A stretch of DNA of 64,000 nucleotides from an uncultured Prevotellaceae bacterium (GTDB lineage: Bacteria; Bacteroidota; Bacteroidia; Bacteroidales; Muribaculaceae), in assembly GCA_946409635.1 (NCBI GenBank), contig CAMJXD010000003.1, positions 62,001 through 126,000 of the forward strand. The letters run 5' to 3'. The notes beneath the pieces were generated by a model that worked only from the letters and a program-made list of their open reading frames with translations, did not search any database and was not told the DNA's origin. The translations under genes and the position numbers were made by a program. Shown piece by piece: positions 54,046 to 61,455 of the stretch (position 1 is the first letter of the stretch; every line of letters starts with the position of its first letter).

Positions 54046-55587
54046 ATGTTTGAAGGACAACCTAAAGGACTTTTCGCGTTGGCACTGGCCAACACGGGCG
54101 AGCGCTTTGGCTACTACACGATGATAGCCGTGTTTGCCCTCTTCCTCAGGGCCAACTACGGCCTGTCGCCCGCTGTGGCAGGTTGGATCTACAGTTCGTT
54201 CCTGATGGTCGTGTATTTCCTGCCGCTCATCGGCGGCTTCATGGCCGACAAGTTCGGCTTCGGTAAGATGGTGACCATCGGTATCATCATCATGTTCCTG
54301 GGCTACCTGCTGCTGTCGGTGCCCCTGGGCGGCAACACGTTTGCACTGCTGGTGATGATTGCCGCACTGCTGCTCATCGGCCTGGGTACCGGCCTGTTTA
54401 AGGGCAACCTGCAGGTGATGGTGGGCAACCTGTATGACGACACCCGCTATGCCGCCAAGCGCGACGCAGGCTTCTCGATTTTCTACATGGCCATCAACAT
54501 CGGCGCGCTGTTCGCTCCCACGGCAGCCGTCAAGATCAAGGAGTATGCCGAGACGGCGCTGGGCTTCTCGTCCAATGATGCCTACCACTTCTCGTTTGCC
54601 GTAGCCTGTGTGTCGCTGATCATCTCGATTGCGATTTACTACGCCTTCCGCAGCACCTTCCGTCACGCCGAGGGCGGCAAGAAGGACGCTGCAGCGGCAG
54701 CTGATCAGGCCGCCAATGTCCCCGAGCTGAGCAAGGAAGAGACCAAGCAGCGCATCGTGGCCCTGTGCCTGGTGTTTGCCGTGGTGGTATTCTTCTGGAT
54801 GGCATTCCACCAGAACGGCTTGTCGCTCACCTACTTTGCCGACGAGTTCACGGCCAACACGGCCACTGGCCTGCAGAGCATGGCCTTTGACGTGTGGAAC
54901 CTGGTGCTCATCATCTTCATCGTCTATGCCAGCTTCTCGCTGTTCCAGAGCAAGACGACCCGGGGCAAGGGCATCTCGGGCGCCATCATTCTGGCGGCGC
55001 TGGGCATCCTGTACTACAAGTATACCCGCACGACGGGCAGCATCGACGTTGCTGCACCCATTTTCCAGCAGTTCAACCCCTTCTATGTCGTGGCCTTGAC
55101 TCCGGTGTCGATGGCCATCTTCGGCTGGCTGGCTGCTAAGGGTAAAGAGCCCTCGGCCCCCAGGAAGATTGCCTACGGTATGGTCGTTGCCGCTATCGCC
55201 TATGCACTGATGGCATTTGCCTCGGTGGGCCTGCCCATGCCGCAGATGGCACCCGATGCCGACGGCAACATGGTGGGCCAGCATGTGGCCGACGTGACGC
55301 CCAACCTGCTCATCGGCGTTTACCTGATCCTGACCTTCGGCGAGCTGTTGCTCTCGCCCATGGGCATCTCGTTTGTGAGCAAGGTGGCCCCGCCCAAGTA
55401 CAAGGGCATGATGATGGGTGGCTGGTTTGTGTCCACCGCCCTGGGCAACCAGCTCGTGCTGGTGGGTGGCCTGTTGTGGGGCAAGGTGCCCCTGTGTGCC
55501 TGCTGGTGCGTGTTCCTGGGCGTGTGCCTCGTGGCCGCCGTTTTCATGTTCGCCATGATGAAGCGCCTCGAGAAAGTCGCCAAGTAA
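54046..55587 (+). CDS. POT-family peptide/proton symporter (second of two)
   Basis: 513 residues, paralogous to the upstream gene and with the same layout: NTGERFGYYTMIAVFALFL at the N-terminus, FSIFYMAINIGALFAPTAAV in the middle, a polar cytoplasmic loop (about 205-235), and the closing helices up to MKRLEKVAK. Di-/tripeptide uptake with protons is the family role. The two copies may differ in peptide range. Its stop codon (TAA, 55585-55587) is also the first three bases of the REP-like hairpin pair that follows. Confidence 0.92.
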   Translation: MFEGQPKGLFALALANTGERFGYYTMIAVFALFLRANYGLSPAVAGWIYSSFLMVVYFLPLIGGFMADKFGFGKMVTIGIIIMFLGYLLLSVPLGGNTFALLVMIAALLLIGLGTGLFKGNLQVMVGNLYDDTRYAAKRDAGFSIFYMAINIGALFAPTAAVKIKEYAETALGFSSNDAYHFSFAVACVSLIISIAIYYAFRSTFRHAEGGKKDAAAAADQAANVPELSKEETKQRIVALCLVFAVVVFFWMAFHQNGLSLTYFADEFTANTATGLQSMAFDVWNLVLIIFIVYASFSLFQSKTTRGKGISGAIILAALGILYYKYTRTTGSIDVAAPIFQQFNPFYVVALTPVSMAIFGWLAAKGKEPSAPRKIAYGMVVAAIAYALMAFASVGLPMPQMAPDADGNMVGQHVADVTPNLLIGVYLILTFGELLLSPMGISFVSKVAPPKYKGMMMGGWFVSTALGNQLVLVGGLLWGKVPLCACWCVFLGVCLVAAVFMFAMMKRLEKVAK

Positions 55588-55670
55588 TCATCCCCCACAG
55601 CGAGCCACAGGCTCGCAATACTCCGACGGGCCAGTCGAGGTATTGCAAGCCTGTGGCTTGCAATAAAAAA
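55585..55670. repeat. REP-like hairpin pair (BIME-like), copy A
   Basis: Two small hairpins in opposite orientation, GCGAGCCACAGGCTCGC and GCAAGCCTGTGGCTTGC, joined by AATACT..CGAC..GTCG..GTATT, so the whole unit also folds as one long stem. It starts exactly at the stop codon of the POT gene. Copy B at 56641-56728 is the same apart from three substitutions and one indel. Confidence 0.85.
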
Positions 55671-55680
55671 CCACATCACA

Positions 55681-56643
55681 ATGGACGACAAGCGCAATGA
55701 GGGACGCAAGCAGTGGGCCCAGAGCCATCCTGACGTGCCTGCCACCCCATCGATGAAGCGCCGCATGGTGCAACACGATTACCAGGGCAGGGCCGTTTAC
55801 CTGATCACGATGAGTGTCGCGGGGCGCACGCCCCGGTTGGGGACGTTGTGCGGGCCCGATGAGAGGCACCCGCTGCCGTGGGTAAACCTGTCGCCGCTGG
55901 GCGAGCGCATCAAGGCCGAGTGGCAGGGCATACCCCGCTACTACCCTCAAATCAGGATGCTGGCTCTGACCCTCATGCCCGACCACCTGCATGGCATCCT
56001 GTTTGTCACCCAGCCGCTGCCGGTCCACCTGGGCAAGGTCATCAACGGGTTCAAGACAGGCTGCAACAGGGTGGCCAGGGAATTGGGCCTACCCGTTCCA
56101 CTGTGGGAGCAGGGCTATACCGACGGGGTGCTGCGCGGCAAAGGGCAACTTGACCGCTGGATTGCCTACTTGGACGACAACCCTCGACGCCTGTGGGTCA
56201 AGCGGCATCATCAAGAACTCTTCGCCATCCAGCATCCCACCATTGCAGGCTCGACAGTAAGCACCCTAGGCAACCAACGGCTCCTGCAACAGCCCTCTAT
56301 CCTGCAGGTGTACTGCTCGCGCAGGATGAGCGATGAGGAAATCGCCCGCGAGGGCGACCGACTGCTGGCCCAGCATGCAGTGCTCGTGTCACCAGCCATC
56401 AGTCCAGGAGAAAAGGCCATCATGAATCGTGCCCTCGAGGCCGGAGTGCCTGTGATACTGATCATCAACAACGGCTTTGATGCCATGTCAAAGCCCGGTG
56501 GAAAACTCTTCGACGCTTGTGCCGCCGGCAAGGTGCTGCTTATCTCCCCCTTCGACCACCACAATGATTACCAGCCCTTGACCGCAGAATGCTGCCGCCA
56601 GATGAATGCTCTGGCCCGCGCCATCGCAACCCGGCACCTTTAA
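55681..56643 (+). CDS. REP-associated tyrosine transposase (RAYT) with an extra C-terminal domain
   Basis: 320 residues. The N-terminal half is a Y1/HUH transposase of the TnpA-REP (RAYT) kind: VYLITMSVAGRTPRLG, then LTLMPDHLHGILFV with the HUH histidines H102 and H104, and a tyrosine (Y163, IAYLDDNPRRLWV) just before the family's NP motif, the expected nucleophile. From about residue 198 a second domain follows: LLQQPSILQVYCSRRMSDEE, AVLVSPAISPGEKAIMNRAL, VPVILIINNGFDAMSKPGGK and FDACAAGKVLLISPF. It has a Rossmann/SLOG look; this is inferred from pattern. The gene is bracketed by two REP-like hairpin pairs that match the expected target of a RAYT. No neighbouring gene shares its function. 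Confidence 0.82.
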   Translation: MDDKRNEGRKQWAQSHPDVPATPSMKRRMVQHDYQGRAVYLITMSVAGRTPRLGTLCGPDERHPLPWVNLSPLGERIKAEWQGIPRYYPQIRMLALTLMPDHLHGILFVTQPLPVHLGKVINGFKTGCNRVARELGLPVPLWEQGYTDGVLRGKGQLDRWIAYLDDNPRRLWVKRHHQELFAIQHPTIAGSTVSTLGNQRLLQQPSILQVYCSRRMSDEEIAREGDRLLAQHAVLVSPAISPGEKAIMNRALEAGVPVILIINNGFDAMSKPGGKLFDACAAGKVLLISPFDHHNDYQPLTAECCRQMNALARAIATRHL

Positions 56644-56728
56644 TCATCCCCCACAGCGAGCCACAGGCTCGCAATACTGCGACTGGCCTGTCGAGGTATT
56701 GCAAGCCTGTGGCTTGCATAAAAAAAAC
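56641..56728. repeat. REP-like hairpin pair (BIME-like), copy B
   Basis: Nearly identical to 55585-55670, in the same orientation, and also beginning at a stop codon (that of the transposase gene). Differences are confined to the centre and to one base near the 3' end. Confidence 0.85.
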
Positions 56729-56761
56729 GCACGTGGAAACCGATAAGTGAAAACTTATTTG

Positions 56762-56769
56762 TACCTTTG
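56762..56769 (+). promoter_or_regulatory. Probable -7 box for hpt
   Basis: TACCTTTG, 21 bp before the hpt ATG. No good TTTG -33 box. Confidence 0.5.
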
Positions 56770-56790
56770 CGTTTTAATTATTTTTATCTC

Positions 56791-57333
56791 ATGGAAGAAG
56801 TAACTTATCAGGGCCTGACGTTTGAGCCGTATATCAGACGTGAAGAGATTGCCAAGCAGGTCTACCGCCTGGCTCAGGAAATCAAGCGTGACTATGCCAA
56901 CGAGAAACCCCTGTTCCTGTGTGTACTCAACGGTGCGTTCATCTTTGCAGCCGACCTGTTCCGCGCCTGCAACCTGCAGGATGCCGAGATCACGTTTATC
57001 CGCTTCAAGTCTTACCAGGGCATGGAATCGACAGGCACAGTCAAGGAAATCATGGGCCTGACTGAGGACATCACCGGTCGCAACGTGCTCATCGTCGAGG
57101 ACATCATCGACAGCGGAGTCACTGCAGCCCAGCTGCGTAAGGAGCTCGCCAAGCACAACCCCAAGAGTGTCAAGATGGTTTCGCTACTGTTCAAGCCCGA
57201 AGCGCTGACCGTGGGCAGCGGCCCCGAGTATGTGGGATTTGAAATCCCCAGCAAGTTTATCCTGGGCTATGGACTGGACCTTGACGGCCTGGCACGCAAC
57301 CTGCCCGACATCTATGTCCTGAAAGAGAAATAA
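56791..57333 (+). CDS. hpt: Hypoxanthine phosphoribosyltransferase
   Basis: 180 residues, usual length. It salvages hypoxanthine (and often guanine) to IMP/GMP using PRPP. The PRPP loop is VLIVEDIIDSGVT (99-111), with E103 and D104 the acidic pair; the early FLCVLNGAFIFAADL and the C-terminal FILGYGLDLDGLARNLPDIY (purine recognition) are typical. The ATG at 56791 is chosen; the frame opens slightly upstream inside the promoter. adk follows 49 bp later on the same strand. Confidence 0.95.
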   Translation: MEEVTYQGLTFEPYIRREEIAKQVYRLAQEIKRDYANEKPLFLCVLNGAFIFAADLFRACNLQDAEITFIRFKSYQGMESTGTVKEIMGLTEDITGRNVLIVEDIIDSGVTAAQLRKELAKHNPKSVKMVSLLFKPEALTVGSGPEYVGFEIPSKFILGYGLDLDGLARNLPDIYVLKEK

Positions 57334-57382
57334 CCAAGAAACCATTTTAAGAACCATATTAGATATATATTTCTTAATCATT

Positions 57383-57955
57383 ATGTTAAACATTGTCATT
57401 TTCGGTGCGCCCGGTTCGGGCAAGGGCACCCAGAGCGATAAACTCATTGAACATTACAACCTCTACCACATTTCTACCGGCGACGTGCTGCGCGACAACA
57501 TCAAGCGCGGCACCGAGCTGGGCAAGACTGCCAAGGGCTACATCGACCAGGGTCAACTCGTCCCCGACGAGCTCATCATCAACATCCTGGCCCAGGTACT
57601 CGACGAGAACAAGGACAAGGCCAGCCAGGGCGTCATCTTTGACGGTTTCCCCCGCACCATTCCCCAGGCCGAGGCACTCGAGCAGCTGCTGGCCGACCGT
57701 GGCACGCACATCGACGCCGTTGTGGGCCTCGAGGTTCCCGAGGACGAGCTGATCAAGCGCATCCTGCTGCGCGGCAAGATGAGCGGACGCTCGGACGACA
57801 ACGAGGAGACGGCCCGCAAGCGCCTGGACACCTATCACAACCAGACCTCGCCCCTGAAAGCCTACTACGAGCAACAGGGCAAGTACCGCGCCATCAACGG
57901 CATGGGCAGTATCGACGGCATCTTTGACCTCATCAAGGCAGCCCTCGACAAGTAA
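57383..57955 (+). CDS. adk: Adenylate kinase
   Basis: 190 residues. Interconverts AMP + ATP and 2 ADP. P-loop GAPGSGKGT (8-16), NMP-binding STGDVLRDNI, the FDGFPRT signature and a short-form LID (RGKMSGRSDDNEETARKRL) lacking the zinc-binding insert of long-type enzymes. The C-terminal helix ends IFDLIKAALDK. Co-transcription with hpt is likely (49-bp gap): together they form a purine-salvage pair. A short stem (57972-57980 with 57996-58004) lies after the gene. Confidence 0.97.
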   Translation: MLNIVIFGAPGSGKGTQSDKLIEHYNLYHISTGDVLRDNIKRGTELGKTAKGYIDQGQLVPDELIINILAQVLDENKDKASQGVIFDGFPRTIPQAEALEQLLADRGTHIDAVVGLEVPEDELIKRILLRGKMSGRSDDNEETARKRLDTYHNQTSPLKAYYEQQGKYRAINGMGSIDGIFDLIKAALDK

Positions 57956-57971
57956 TCATCACAACACCAGC

Positions 57972-58007
57972 GGGACGGCTCTTCTTGACCAAGATAGCCG
58001 CCCCCTG
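57972..58007 (+). terminator. Weak hairpin after adk
   Basis: GGGACGGCT/AGCCGCCCC stem with one mismatch, followed by CCTGTTT. It lies just before the BrkB-type ATG and may attenuate rather than end transcription. Confidence 0.35.
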
Positions 58008-58023
58008 TTTATACAGGCCGACC

Positions 58024-59364
58024 ATGAGCGAGAAAGGAGACAAGAAAGGCGACAGCCTGTGGCAACGCGTGATGCAGTGCATCAAGTACTGCATCGACGG
58101 CGTGTGGAGCGACACGCGCAATCTGGCATCGGTCAAGGCCATCAAGATTGTCAACCTCACCGTGCACGCCTTCATGGACCGTGACCTGCAGCTGCGGGCG
58201 TGCGCCCTGACCTACAACACGGTTCTGGCCGTTGTGCCGGCCCTGGCCATGCTCTTTGCCATCGCACGCGGATTTGGCTTCCAGAACCTGATGCAGAGCG
58301 AGCTGTTCCGCTACTTCCCCGCTCAGCGCCAGGCGCTCGAGTCGGCCCTGGGCTACGTCGACAACTACCTCGCCCAGGCATCACAGGGCGTGTTTATAGG
58401 CATCGGACTCATCTTCCTGCTGTGGACGCTCACCTCGCTCATGAGCAACGTCGAGGACACCTTCAACCACGTGTGGGGCGTGACCACCAGCCGCTCGCTG
58501 CGCCGCAAGTTGACCGACTACACCGCCCTCTTCCTCATGCTCCCCGTGCTGATGGTGTGCTCGGCGGGCATCTCCATCTTCTTGAGCGACACGGTGCAGC
58601 ACGTGTTTGCCGACAACCCCATCACTCCCATGATGCACCGGCTCCTGGCCTTCATGCCCACCGTCATCTCCTGGATCATCTTCACCGCCGCCTACTACCT
58701 CATCCCCAACACCCGCGTCAGGTTCAAGGGCGCCCTGCTGGCAGGCATCATCAGCGGCACCCTGTTCCAGATCGTGCAGTGGCTGTTCGTCAGCGGACAG
58801 GTCTATGTCTCGAAGTACAACGCCATCTACGGCAGCTTCGCCTTCCTGCCCTTGCTGCTGGTGTGGCTGCAGCTCTCATGGCTCATCGCCCTGGCCGGCG
58901 TCGGGCTCTCCTACGCCTGGCAGAATTTCGACAGCTTTGCCCATCAGGACAAGGCCAAGGATGTCGCACCGGCCTATGCCGGACAGATGGCCATCGCCAT
59001 GATGACGCTCATCGCCTCACGCTTCAAGCGACAAGAGCCTGCCGTCACCCGCCACGACTTCATCAACCAGTACGGCCTCCCCGGCAACCTGGTCGACGAC
59101 CTGCTTGACCGCATGGAAAAAGCCGGTCTTGTCCGTGCCATCACCGACAACACCGACAACGACCACCAGCTGCAATACCTCCCCGCCTATGACCCCGACG
59201 ACATGACGGTCAACACCGTGTTCAACGCCATTGCCGACATGGGGAACGCACACTTCATCCCGCAGTTTGACAGCCGTTTTGACAAACTGATGGGCCGCAT
59301 CGCCCAACTGCGCAACAGCCAGCAGACCGCAACCGGGGACATCCGCCTGCTCGACTTGCTGTAA
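58024..59364 (+). CDS. YihY/BrkB-family inner-membrane protein
   Basis: 446 residues. Six hydrophobic helices in the first two-thirds: LQLRACALTYNTVLAVVPAL opens the YihY core, then LIFLLWTLTSLMSNVEDTFN, with WGVTTSRSLRRKLTDYTALF, SGTLFQIVQWLFVSGQVYVS and YGSFAFLPLLLVWLQLSWLI. The C-terminal third (about 330-446) is soluble and looks like a winged-helix-type extension (TRHDFINQYGLPGNLVDDLL, then DRMEKAGLVRAITDN). Once annotated as ribonuclease BN, the family's transport or envelope role is unsettled. The ATG at 58024 is chosen because an earlier in-frame ATG (57985) lies in a hairpin. Confidence 0.88.
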   Translation: MSEKGDKKGDSLWQRVMQCIKYCIDGVWSDTRNLASVKAIKIVNLTVHAFMDRDLQLRACALTYNTVLAVVPALAMLFAIARGFGFQNLMQSELFRYFPAQRQALESALGYVDNYLAQASQGVFIGIGLIFLLWTLTSLMSNVEDTFNHVWGVTTSRSLRRKLTDYTALFLMLPVLMVCSAGISIFLSDTVQHVFADNPITPMMHRLLAFMPTVISWIIFTAAYYLIPNTRVRFKGALLAGIISGTLFQIVQWLFVSGQVYVSKYNAIYGSFAFLPLLLVWLQLSWLIALAGVGLSYAWQNFDSFAHQDKAKDVAPAYAGQMAIAMMTLIASRFKRQEPAVTRHDFINQYGLPGNLVDDLLDRMEKAGLVRAITDNTDNDHQLQYLPAYDPDDMTVNTVFNAIADMGNAHFIPQFDSRFDKLMGRIAQLRNSQQTATGDIRLLDLL

Positions 59365-59425
59365 GGCTCATGACGCCTAAAGCAAAAAAAAACGCCCAAT
59401 AACGCTCATTGTCGGCAAAAAGTAG

Positions 59426-59433
59426 TATCTTTG
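59426..59433 (+). promoter_or_regulatory. Probable -7 box for tRNA-Leu
   Basis: TATCTTTG, 20 bp before the tRNA 5' end. A -33 element is not clear. Confidence 0.5.
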
Positions 59434-59453
59434 CCCCCGAATCAATGCCGCAA

Positions 59454-59538
59454 GCCTGAATGGTGGAATCGGTAGACACGAGGGACTTAAAATCCCTTGG
59501 CCATTGCGGCCGTGTGGGTTCAAGTCCCACTTCAGGTA
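59454..59538 (+). tRNA. tRNA-Leu (anticodon UAA)
   Basis: 85 nt with a long variable arm, as expected for class II tRNA-Leu. Acceptor stem GCCTGAA/TTCAGGT (one G-U pair), anticodon stem AGGGA/TCCCT, loop CTTAAAA giving anticodon TAA at 59488-59490, and T-loop GGTTCAAGTCC. CCA is not encoded. A strong hairpin terminator follows. Confidence 0.95.
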
Positions 59539-59540
59539 CT

Positions 59541-59590
59541 ATTAACGGCTGATAATCGATTGATTATCAGCCGTTAATATTTTATTATTG
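59541..59590 (+). terminator. Terminator after tRNA-Leu
   Basis: Perfect 17-bp stem (59541-59557 with 59562-59578) starting ATTAACGGCTG, followed by ATTTTATT. It is symmetric enough to serve the converging nnr gene too. Confidence 0.85.
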
Positions 59591-59613
59591 ACACTTATCA
59601 GGCTTAATGCCAA

Positions 59614-61134
59614 TTACTTCATCACCGACATGATGGCCTTGCCCAGGTGATTGATAATGTCACCGGCCACCATTCCATAGGTGCCGTGCTCCTGGGCAGC
59701 CAAGTCACCGGCCAGGCCATGAAGATAAACGCCCAGCACTACCGACCAGTCGGCCGAGTAGTTCTGTGCAATCAGCGCCGAGATCACGCCCGTGAGCACA
59801 TCTCCGCTACCGGGCGTCGCCATGCCAGCGTTGCCACTGCTGTTGACATAGATCTTGCTGTCGGGCCGCACGGTCATCGTGTAGTGTCCCTTGAGCACGA
59901 TAGTGATCTTGTAGAGCTTGGACACGTCAAGGGCCTTCTTCAAGCGCTCCTCATCGGTACTGTGGTCGCCAAACAGGCGATCGAATTCAATCGCATGGGG
60001 CGTGATAATCGAGCGCATGGGGATACTCTTGAGCAGCTGGGGACGGCGGGAGATACAGTTCAGTGCATCGGCGTCGAGCAGACACGGACGCTTGAAGTTC
60101 ATGATGAACTCGTGAATCGCATCGAGCGTCTCGTCGTTGCAGCCCATGCCGGGGCCCAGCGCCACCACGCTGTGGGTGCGGTGCAAGTCAATCTTACTGG
60201 TCACGATCTCATTGAGGTCGGGCTCAAACAGGGCCTCGGGCACCGCCGTCTGCAGCACTTGGTAGCCGCAGCGCGGGGCATGCACCGTCACCAGGCCGGC
60301 ACCCGTGCGCAAGGCTGCACGGGCCGAGAGCACCGCGGCACCCATCATGCCATAGCTGCCCGCGACAAGCAGCACGGTGCCGTTGTCATACTTGTTACTG
60401 AACGGGTTGCGGGGGCGCATCACGTCATGCACGTCATCGCGCTCGATGAGATAGAAATCTGAGGGCGTGCGCGCCAGGCTCTCGCTGTCCAGGTCCAGGT
60501 CCAATACCTTGCACTCGCCGACGCACTCGGCATTCTCGGCGAAGTAGAAGGCCAAGCGCTTGCTCTGATAGGTCAGCGTGAGGTTGGCACGGATGATGTT
60601 ACGACGGTCGTTGCCCATGTTCCACTCGCCGAACATGCCCGAGGGGACGTCGATCGACACGACATAGGCATCACTCGAGTTGATGTACTGCACCAGCGCG
60701 GTATAGCCACCACGCAACGGCGAACGCAGCCCGTTGCCGAACAGGCCGTCGACCACCACATCCCCCTTGTTGAGCTCGGGAGGGCTGAAATTCTGGATGA
60801 CCTCAATAAAGTCAATGTTCTCGCCGGCAGTCTGCAGCAGGCGGTCACGGTTCACCAGGCAGCAGGGCGAGAGCTGGGCCGAGCGGATGTTGAACAGGTA
60901 TACCTCGGGGCGGTAACCCTGCTCATACATCATCCTGGCAACAGCGAGCGCATCGGCGCCGTTGTCACCAGGTCCGGCAAAAAAGACGAACCGCTTGGAC
61001 GTGCGCCAGCGCGAAATCAGTTCATAGGACACTGCCGACGCCGCCCTCTCGATGAGGTCAAGCTTCTGAATGCCTTCCTTTTCCACAGTGCGGTCGCAGA
61101 TGCGACGCAGACCATCGTTGGTGAATATTTTCAT
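59614..61134 (-). CDS. nnr: Bifunctional NAD(P)H-hydrate repair enzyme (epimerase and ADP-dependent dehydratase)
   Basis: 506 residues. Repairs hydrated NADH/NADPH. N-terminal epimerase (about 1-215): FFAGPGDNGADALAVARMM, then DVVVDGLFGNGLRSPLRGGY and VVSIDVPSGMFGEW. C-terminal ribokinase-like dehydratase (about 235-506): GTVLLVAGSYGMMGAAVLSA, ALGPGMGCND, LLDADALNCI, ITPHAIEFDRLFGD, IVLKGHYTMT and the catalytic NAGMATPGSGDVLTGVISAL. Both halves are intact. It converges on tRNA-Leu, with the shared hairpin between them. A TAACTTTG box lies 41 bp upstream. Confidence 0.95.
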   Translation of the reverse strand: MKIFTNDGLRRICDRTVEKEGIQKLDLIERAASAVSYELISRWRTSKRFVFFAGPGDNGADALAVARMMYEQGYRPEVYLFNIRSAQLSPCCLVNRDRLLQTAGENIDFIEVIQNFSPPELNKGDVVVDGLFGNGLRSPLRGGYTALVQYINSSDAYVVSIDVPSGMFGEWNMGNDRRNIIRANLTLTYQSKRLAFYFAENAECVGECKVLDLDLDSESLARTPSDFYLIERDDVHDVMRPRNPFSNKYDNGTVLLVAGSYGMMGAAVLSARAALRTGAGLVTVHAPRCGYQVLQTAVPEALFEPDLNEIVTSKIDLHRTHSVVALGPGMGCNDETLDAIHEFIMNFKRPCLLDADALNCISRRPQLLKSIPMRSIITPHAIEFDRLFGDHSTDEERLKKALDVSKLYKITIVLKGHYTMTVRPDSKIYVNSSGNAGMATPGSGDVLTGVISALIAQNYSADWSVVLGVYLHGLAGDLAAQEHGTYGMVAGDIINHLGKAIMSVMK

Positions 61135-61174
61135 TATGGTTGAGTGATTTTCAAGTTTGAGTGAATTGAGCCAA

Positions 61175-61182
61175 CAAAGTTA
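61175..61182 (-). promoter_or_regulatory. Probable -7 box for nnr
   Basis: TAACTTTG on the minus strand, about 41 bp before the nnr ATG. No -33 box at the right distance. Confidence 0.45.
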
Positions 61183-61402
61183 CTTCTTTTTTATCGCATG
61201 AGGAGTATAATGGCAACAAAATAGTGAAGTTTTTTTCTTAAAAAATGTGATAAGCCCTAATTGCCTCACATGCCCCTATCGGACCCTCGGCCCAGGTCCC
61301 GCTTCATGCCACGAGAAAAGCAATTCGTCCCGTTCTCACCCATTTTTGTCAAATTAAAATTGAAAACTACTGGTTATGGACAGCACTTCCCAACTTTTTT
61401 AC

Positions 61403-61410
61403 TAACTTTG
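61403..61410 (+). promoter_or_regulatory. Probable -7 box for the CotH/dockerin gene
   Basis: TAACTTTG, 45 bp before the ATG at 61456. The rest of the gap from 61183 holds no recognisable element. Confidence 0.48.
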
Positions 61411-61455
61411 CGCCCAGTTAACTACATCACATCAATACTATTAAGGTTTTCAATA

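Noticed and set aside
55681..56643. A complete IS200/IS605 insertion sequence
   Set aside because: No accessory TnpB gene and no subterminal IS200-type ends; single gene with paired REP-like hairpins fits a RAYT better.
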